DNA of 64,000 bases, from assembly GCF_023155275.1 (NCBI RefSeq), contig NZ_JALMUV010000006.1:124001-188000 (forward strand), in the 5' to 3' direction. The translations under genes were made by a program, and so were the position numbers. The stretch is from Streptomyces rhizoryzae. GTDB lineage: Bacteria; Actinomycetota; Actinomycetes; Streptomycetales; Streptomycetaceae. Positions 60,885 to 64,000 of the stretch are shown here, in pieces. The notes under the pieces were generated by a model that saw nothing but the letters and a program-made list of their open reading frames with translations, did no database searches and was not told the DNA's origin. Within the stretch, counting starts at the first letter, position 1; every line of letters starts with the position of its first letter.

Positions 60885-62162
60885 ATGGACGCCATCTCCG
60901 TCATCCGTACCAAGCGCGACCGCGGGGAACTGACCCCCGGGCAGATCGACTGGGTCATCGACGCCTACACCCGCGGCGAGGTCGCCCACGAGCAGATGTC
61001 GTCCCTGGCCATGGCCATCTTCCTCAACGGCATGAACCGCGCGGAGATCGCCCGCTGGACCGCCGCCATGATCGCCTCCGGTGAGCGCATGGACTTCTCC
61101 TCGCTGCCCCGCCCCACCGCCGACAAGCACTCCACCGGCGGCGTCGGCGACAAGATCACCCTCCCGCTCGCCCCGCTCGTCGCGGCCTGCGGCGCCGCCG
61201 TCCCGCAGCTCTCCGGCCGCGGCCTGGGCCACACCGGCGGCACCCTCGACAAGCTCGAAGCCATCCCCGGCTGGCGCGCCCTGCTGTCCAACGACGAGAT
61301 GCTGGCCGTGCTCCGCGACGTCGGCTCCGTCATCTGCGCCGCCGGCGACGGCCTGGCGCCCGCCGACAAGAAGCTCTACGCGCTGCGCGACGTCACCGGC
61401 ACCGTCGAGTCGATCCCGCTGATCGCCTCCTCCATCATGTCCAAGAAGATCGCCGAGGGCACCGGCTCGCTCGTCCTGGACGTCAAGGTCGGCTCCGGCG
61501 CGTTCATGAAGAACCTCGACGACGCCCGCGAACTGGCCGCCACCATGGTCGAGTTGGGCACCGACCACGGCGTGGACACCCGCGCCCTGCTCACCGACAT
61601 GTCCACCCCCCTCGGCCGCACCGCCGGCAACGCCCTCGAAGTCCGCGAATCCGTCGAGGTGCTGGCCGGCGGCGGCCCCCAGGACGTCGTCGAGCTGACC
61701 CTGGCCCTGGCCCGCGAGATGCTCGACGCGGCCGGCCTGAAGGACGCCGACCCCGCCAAGGCGCTGGCCGACGGCTCCGCCATGGACCACTGGCGCCGCA
61801 TGATCAGCGCCCAGGGCGGCGACCCGGACGCCCCCCTGCCCGTCGCCCGCGAACAGCACACCGTCACCGCCGCCGCCACCGGCACCCTCACCACCCTCGA
61901 CGCCTACGCCGTCGGCCTCGCCGCCTGGCGCCTGGGCGCCGGCCGGGCCCGCAAGGAGGACCCGGTGCAGGCCGGCGCCGGCATCGAACTGCACGCCAAG
62001 CCCGGCGACCCGGTCACCGCCGGCCAGCCCCTCCTGACCCTCCACACCGACACCCCCGAGAAGTTCCCCTACGCGCTGGAGGCACTGGACGGCGGCGTGG
62101 CGATCGCCCCGGCCGACACGGCCTTCACCGCCCGCCCGGTGGTCCTGGAACGCATCGTCTGA
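60885..62162 (+). CDS. deoA: Thymidine phosphorylase
   Basis: A 425-residue pyrimidine-nucleoside phosphorylase: KHSTGGVGDKITLPLAP (about 84-100, phosphate loop), GRGLGHTGGTLDKLEAIPG, SIMSKKIAEG and DVKVGSGAFMK. It phosphorolyses thymidine/deoxyuridine to base and deoxyribose-1-phosphate. GAAAGGA is upstream. It follows cdd by 100 bp and probably shares the operon. Confidence 0.96.
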   Translation: MDAISVIRTKRDRGELTPGQIDWVIDAYTRGEVAHEQMSSLAMAIFLNGMNRAEIARWTAAMIASGERMDFSSLPRPTADKHSTGGVGDKITLPLAPLVAACGAAVPQLSGRGLGHTGGTLDKLEAIPGWRALLSNDEMLAVLRDVGSVICAAGDGLAPADKKLYALRDVTGTVESIPLIASSIMSKKIAEGTGSLVLDVKVGSGAFMKNLDDARELAATMVELGTDHGVDTRALLTDMSTPLGRTAGNALEVRESVEVLAGGGPQDVVELTLALAREMLDAAGLKDADPAKALADGSAMDHWRRMISAQGGDPDAPLPVAREQHTVTAAATGTLTTLDAYAVGLAAWRLGAGRARKEDPVQAGAGIELHAKPGDPVTAGQPLLTLHTDTPEKFPYALEALDGGVAIAPADTAFTARPVVLERIV

Positions 62163-62184
62163 CCTGCGCTTTTCTCATCCGGGT

Positions 62185-62218
62185 GAACGGGATCGGTGGA
62201 CCGCCGCCGGTCCCGTTC
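62185..62218 (+). terminator. Terminator after deoA
   Basis: GAACGGGA (62185-62192) pairs with TCCCGTTC (62211-62218), with a further short inner stem. Confidence 0.65.
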
Positions 62219-62260
62219 GGCATGCTGGGATCGGTGATGTACCGATAGAGGAGACCGCCA

Positions 62261-62539
62261 TGAGCGCACTCACCGTCGACCACGCCTCGGGCAACAGCCC
62301 GGAGTGGGACGACCTCGTCCGCATCTGGGAGCAGGCGGACGCACGCGAGGGCTGGAAGGTGGAGATCATCGAGGCTGCTCGTCGACCGGCGGGCCCCCGC
62401 CGGTCCGACCCTCACCCTCTACGGTGAGCCGGCGGGCGAGGTCTACCGCGTCCTGGAGACCGTGAAGTCCGGCGACGCACTGGTGCTTCCCGCACCCTTC
62501 GGGCTCGCCCTGGACACCGCGGTCTTCCCCGCGGACTGA
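62261..62539 (+). pseudogene. Uma2-family nuclease remnant with internal deletion
   Basis: The first 40 codons (MSALTVDHASG...REGWKVEIIE) are a normal Uma2 N-terminus with a good ribosome-binding site (GAGGAG). In another frame, from about 62374, LLVDRRAPAGPTLTLYGEP...LPAPFGLALDTAVF is a normal Uma2 C-terminus. The catalytic core (about 100 residues) is missing and the junction shifts the frame. The gene is inactive. Confidence 0.8.
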
Positions 62540-62660
62540 CGACGCGCCGCCCGCCGCCGGACCCGCCCCACCGGGACGGGCCCGGCGGGGCTCCCGGCCC
62601 CCCCCGCGACGGCGCACCCGGGCCCGCCCCCGCCGCCCCGAAAAAAATCTCGGGCCGCGA

Positions 62661-62687
62661 TGTCGAGAATCCGCGGCGTGCTCCGTC
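62661..62687 (+). promoter_or_regulatory. ECF42-type promoter upstream of the DGPF gene
   Basis: TGTCGA (62661-62666) and CGTC (62684-62687) are separated by exactly 17 bp. I recall TGTCGA and CGA/TC as the -35 and -10 elements reported for ECF42 sigma factors, which control DGPF genes; such a sigma gene follows here. Confidence 0.65.
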
Positions 62688-62740
62688 CCCGGAGTGCACG
62701 CGGCCACAAGGCGCCGCACCCGTCCTTCAGGAGGACCACG

Positions 62741-63148
62741 ATGGCCAAGTACTTGCTGCTCAAGCACTACCGCGGCGCGCCGGCAGCGGTCAACGACGTG
62801 CCGATGGACCGGTGGACACCGGAGGAGGTCACCGCGCACGTCCGGTACATGCAGGACTTCGCGGCCCGGCTGGAGAAGACCGGGGAGTTCGTCGACGGCC
62901 AGGCGCTCGCCCCCGAGGGGGCCTGGGTCCGGTACGACGGTCCGGGGCGCCCGCCGGTCACCGACGGCCCGTTCGCCGAGACCAAGGACCTCATCGCCGG
63001 CTGGATGGTGATCGACGTCGACAGCTACGAGCGCGCCGTCGAACTGGCCGGGGAGCTGTCGGCCGCTCCCGGGGCGGGCGGCAAGCCCCTCCACGAGTGG
63101 CTGGAGGTGCGCCCGTTCCTCACCGCGCCGCCCACCGTCACGGAGTGA
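62741..63148 (+). CDS. DGPF/YCII-related protein of an ECF42 module
   Basis: A 135-residue YCII-related protein with the signature VTDGPFAETKDLIAGW (DGPF) near residue 85. CAGGAGG precedes the ATG. It is followed, with overlap, by an ECF42-type sigma gene. DGPF proteins are the usual partners of these sigma factors; their biochemical role is unknown. Confidence 0.88.
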   Translation: MAKYLLLKHYRGAPAAVNDVPMDRWTPEEVTAHVRYMQDFAARLEKTGEFVDGQALAPEGAWVRYDGPGRPPVTDGPFAETKDLIAGWMVIDVDSYERAVELAGELSAAPGAGGKPLHEWLEVRPFLTAPPTVTE

Positions 63149-63156
63149 CGCACCCC

Positions 63157-64000
63157 ATGGACGAGGCCCTGCTCCGCAGCCTCACCCCGGGCGTGCTCGC
63201 CGTCCTCGTCCGCCGCGGGGCCGACTTCGCGGCGGCCGAGGACGCCGTGCAGGAGGCCCTGGTCGAGGCGGTCCGCGGCTGGCCGGCCGATCCGCCGCGG
63301 GACGCGAAGGGCTGGCTGGTCACCGTCGCCTGGCGCAAGTTCCTCGACCAGGCCCGGGCGGACGCGGCCCGTCGCCGGCGGGAGGCGGCCGCCGAGGAGG
63401 AGCCGGCGCCCGGGCCCGCGCCCTCGGCGGACGACACCCTCCAGCTCTACTTCCTGTGCGCCCACCCGTCGCTGACGCCGTCGTCCGCGGTCGCGCTCAC
63501 GCTGCGCGCCGTCGGCGGGCTGACCACCCGTCAGATCGCCGCGGCGTACCTGGTGCCCGAGGCGACCATGGCCCAGCGCATCAGCCGGGCCAAGCGCACG
63601 GTCTCCGGTGTGCCGTTCGACCGGCCCGGCGACGTCGCCACCGTGCTGCGCGTCCTCTACCTGGTCTTCAACGAGGGCTACTCCGGCGACCTCGACCTCG
63701 CCGCCGAGGCCATCCGGCTCACCCGGCAGCTCGCGGCCGCCCTGGACCACCCCGAAGTGGCCGGGCTGCTCGCCCTGATGCTGCTGCACCACGCCCGGCG
63801 CGCCGCGCGGACCGCGCCGGACGGCAGCCTGGTGCCGCTCGCCGCGCAGGACCGCGGCCGCTGGGACACCGGGCTGATCGCCGAGGGGGTCGCGCTCCTC
63901 CAGGCGGCGCTCGCCCGCGACCGGCTGGGCGAGTACCAGACCCAGGCCGCCATCGCCGCCCTGCACGCCGACGCGCCCACCGCGGGGGAGACCGACTGGG
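63157..64000 (+). CDS. ECF42-type sigma factor with C-terminal extension (partial)
   Basis: 281 residues are visible and the gene runs off the right edge. Region 2 (DFAAAEDAVQEALVEAVRGWP...GWLVTVAWRKFLDQARAD) and region 4 (LTLRAVGGLTTRQIAAAYLVPEATMAQRISRAKR) are followed by the long helical extension (YLVFNEGYSG...EAIRLTRQLA...ALMLLHHARRAART) typical of ECF42 and required for its activity. The start may be ATG 63157 or GTG 63145 overlapping the DGPF stop. It probably reads its own promoter at 62661-62687. Confidence 0.85.
   Translation, partial: MDEALLRSLTPGVLAVLVRRGADFAAAEDAVQEALVEAVRGWPADPPRDAKGWLVTVAWRKFLDQARADAARRRREAAAEEEPAPGPAPSADDTLQLYFLCAHPSLTPSSAVALTLRAVGGLTTRQIAAAYLVPEATMAQRISRAKRTVSGVPFDRPGDVATVLRVLYLVFNEGYSGDLDLAAEAIRLTRQLAAALDHPEVAGLLALMLLHHARRAARTAPDGSLVPLAAQDRGRWDTGLIAEGVALLQAALARDRLGEYQTQAAIAALHADAPTAGETDW

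Overview
The window is chromosomal DNA of a Streptomyces (or very close relative). GC content is very high with strong third-position GC bias, GTG starts and stop/start overlaps are common, several promoters look leaderless, and typical Streptomyces families are present: XRE plus DUF397 pairs, WXG100 proteins, a MocR regulator, an ECF42 sigma factor with a DGPF partner, and teichulosonic-acid genes. From memory, the order sdhCDAB, GH20, acyl-CoA mutase, nonulosonic-acid cluster, M20 peptidase, BMP/ABC nucleoside importer, cdd, deoA matches a core stretch of the S. coelicolor chromosome (about SCO4855 to SCO4890), with accessory blocks inserted.

Left end (1-10.1 kb): two divergent blocks around a 1.2-kb gene-free regulatory region. 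Leftward lie an SgcC4-type MIO aminomutase, a LuxE/PaaK-like adenylating enzyme, a LuxC-like acyl reductase and a zinc alcohol dehydrogenase. Rightward lie a PhyH dioxygenase, a plant-type O-methyltransferase and a GNAT. Together they look like a small biosynthetic cluster, without PKS or NRPS, that could turn an aromatic amino acid into a beta-amino aldehyde or gamma-amino alcohol. An SDR lacking the catalytic Tyr/Lys follows.

10.1-22.4 kb: an XRE/DUF397 regulatory pair with two small Cys-containing proteins; a 39-residue peptide gene and an atypical kinase separated by a hairpin (a candidate peptide-modification pair); a hydrolase-fold protein lacking its nucleophile; a MocR regulator divergent from two AhpD-like proteins and a PEP-mutase-family lyase; a beta-lactamase-like serine hydrolase; two WXG100-type proteins; an FBP zinc-finger protein; and a hydrolase/MerR pair around a perfect operator.

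22.4-40 kb: succinate dehydrogenase (sdhCDAB), OHCU decarboxylase with a probable CTG start, a secreted GH20 hexosaminidase, a three-gene WXG100/polymorphic toxin/immunity operon, an ECF sigma/anti-sigma-like pair flanked by two copies of a 47-bp repeat, a His-tailed peptidoglycan-binding lipoprotein, a stand-alone acyl-CoA mutase catalytic subunit, and the gluconate genes gntR-gntK-gntP.

40-54 kb: a NUDIX remnant, an XRE-TPR regulator, an FAD monooxygenase/TetR pair with two matching operators, then a cell-wall glycopolymer region: acyltransferase, polysialyltransferase-like and GT2 enzymes on one strand; DUF6716, a cytidylyltransferase-phosphatase fusion, NeuB and a GT52-like sialyltransferase on the other. 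This is probably a Kdn/sialic-acid-type teichulosonic acid pathway.

54-64 kb: an M20 amidohydrolase, a BMP-type nucleoside ABC importer (ATPase probably starting at ATC), cytidine deaminase and thymidine phosphorylase (uptake and salvage), a broken Uma2 gene, and an ECF42/DGPF operon with a matching promoter. The last gene runs off the right edge. No tRNA, rRNA, CRISPR array or insertion sequence was seen.
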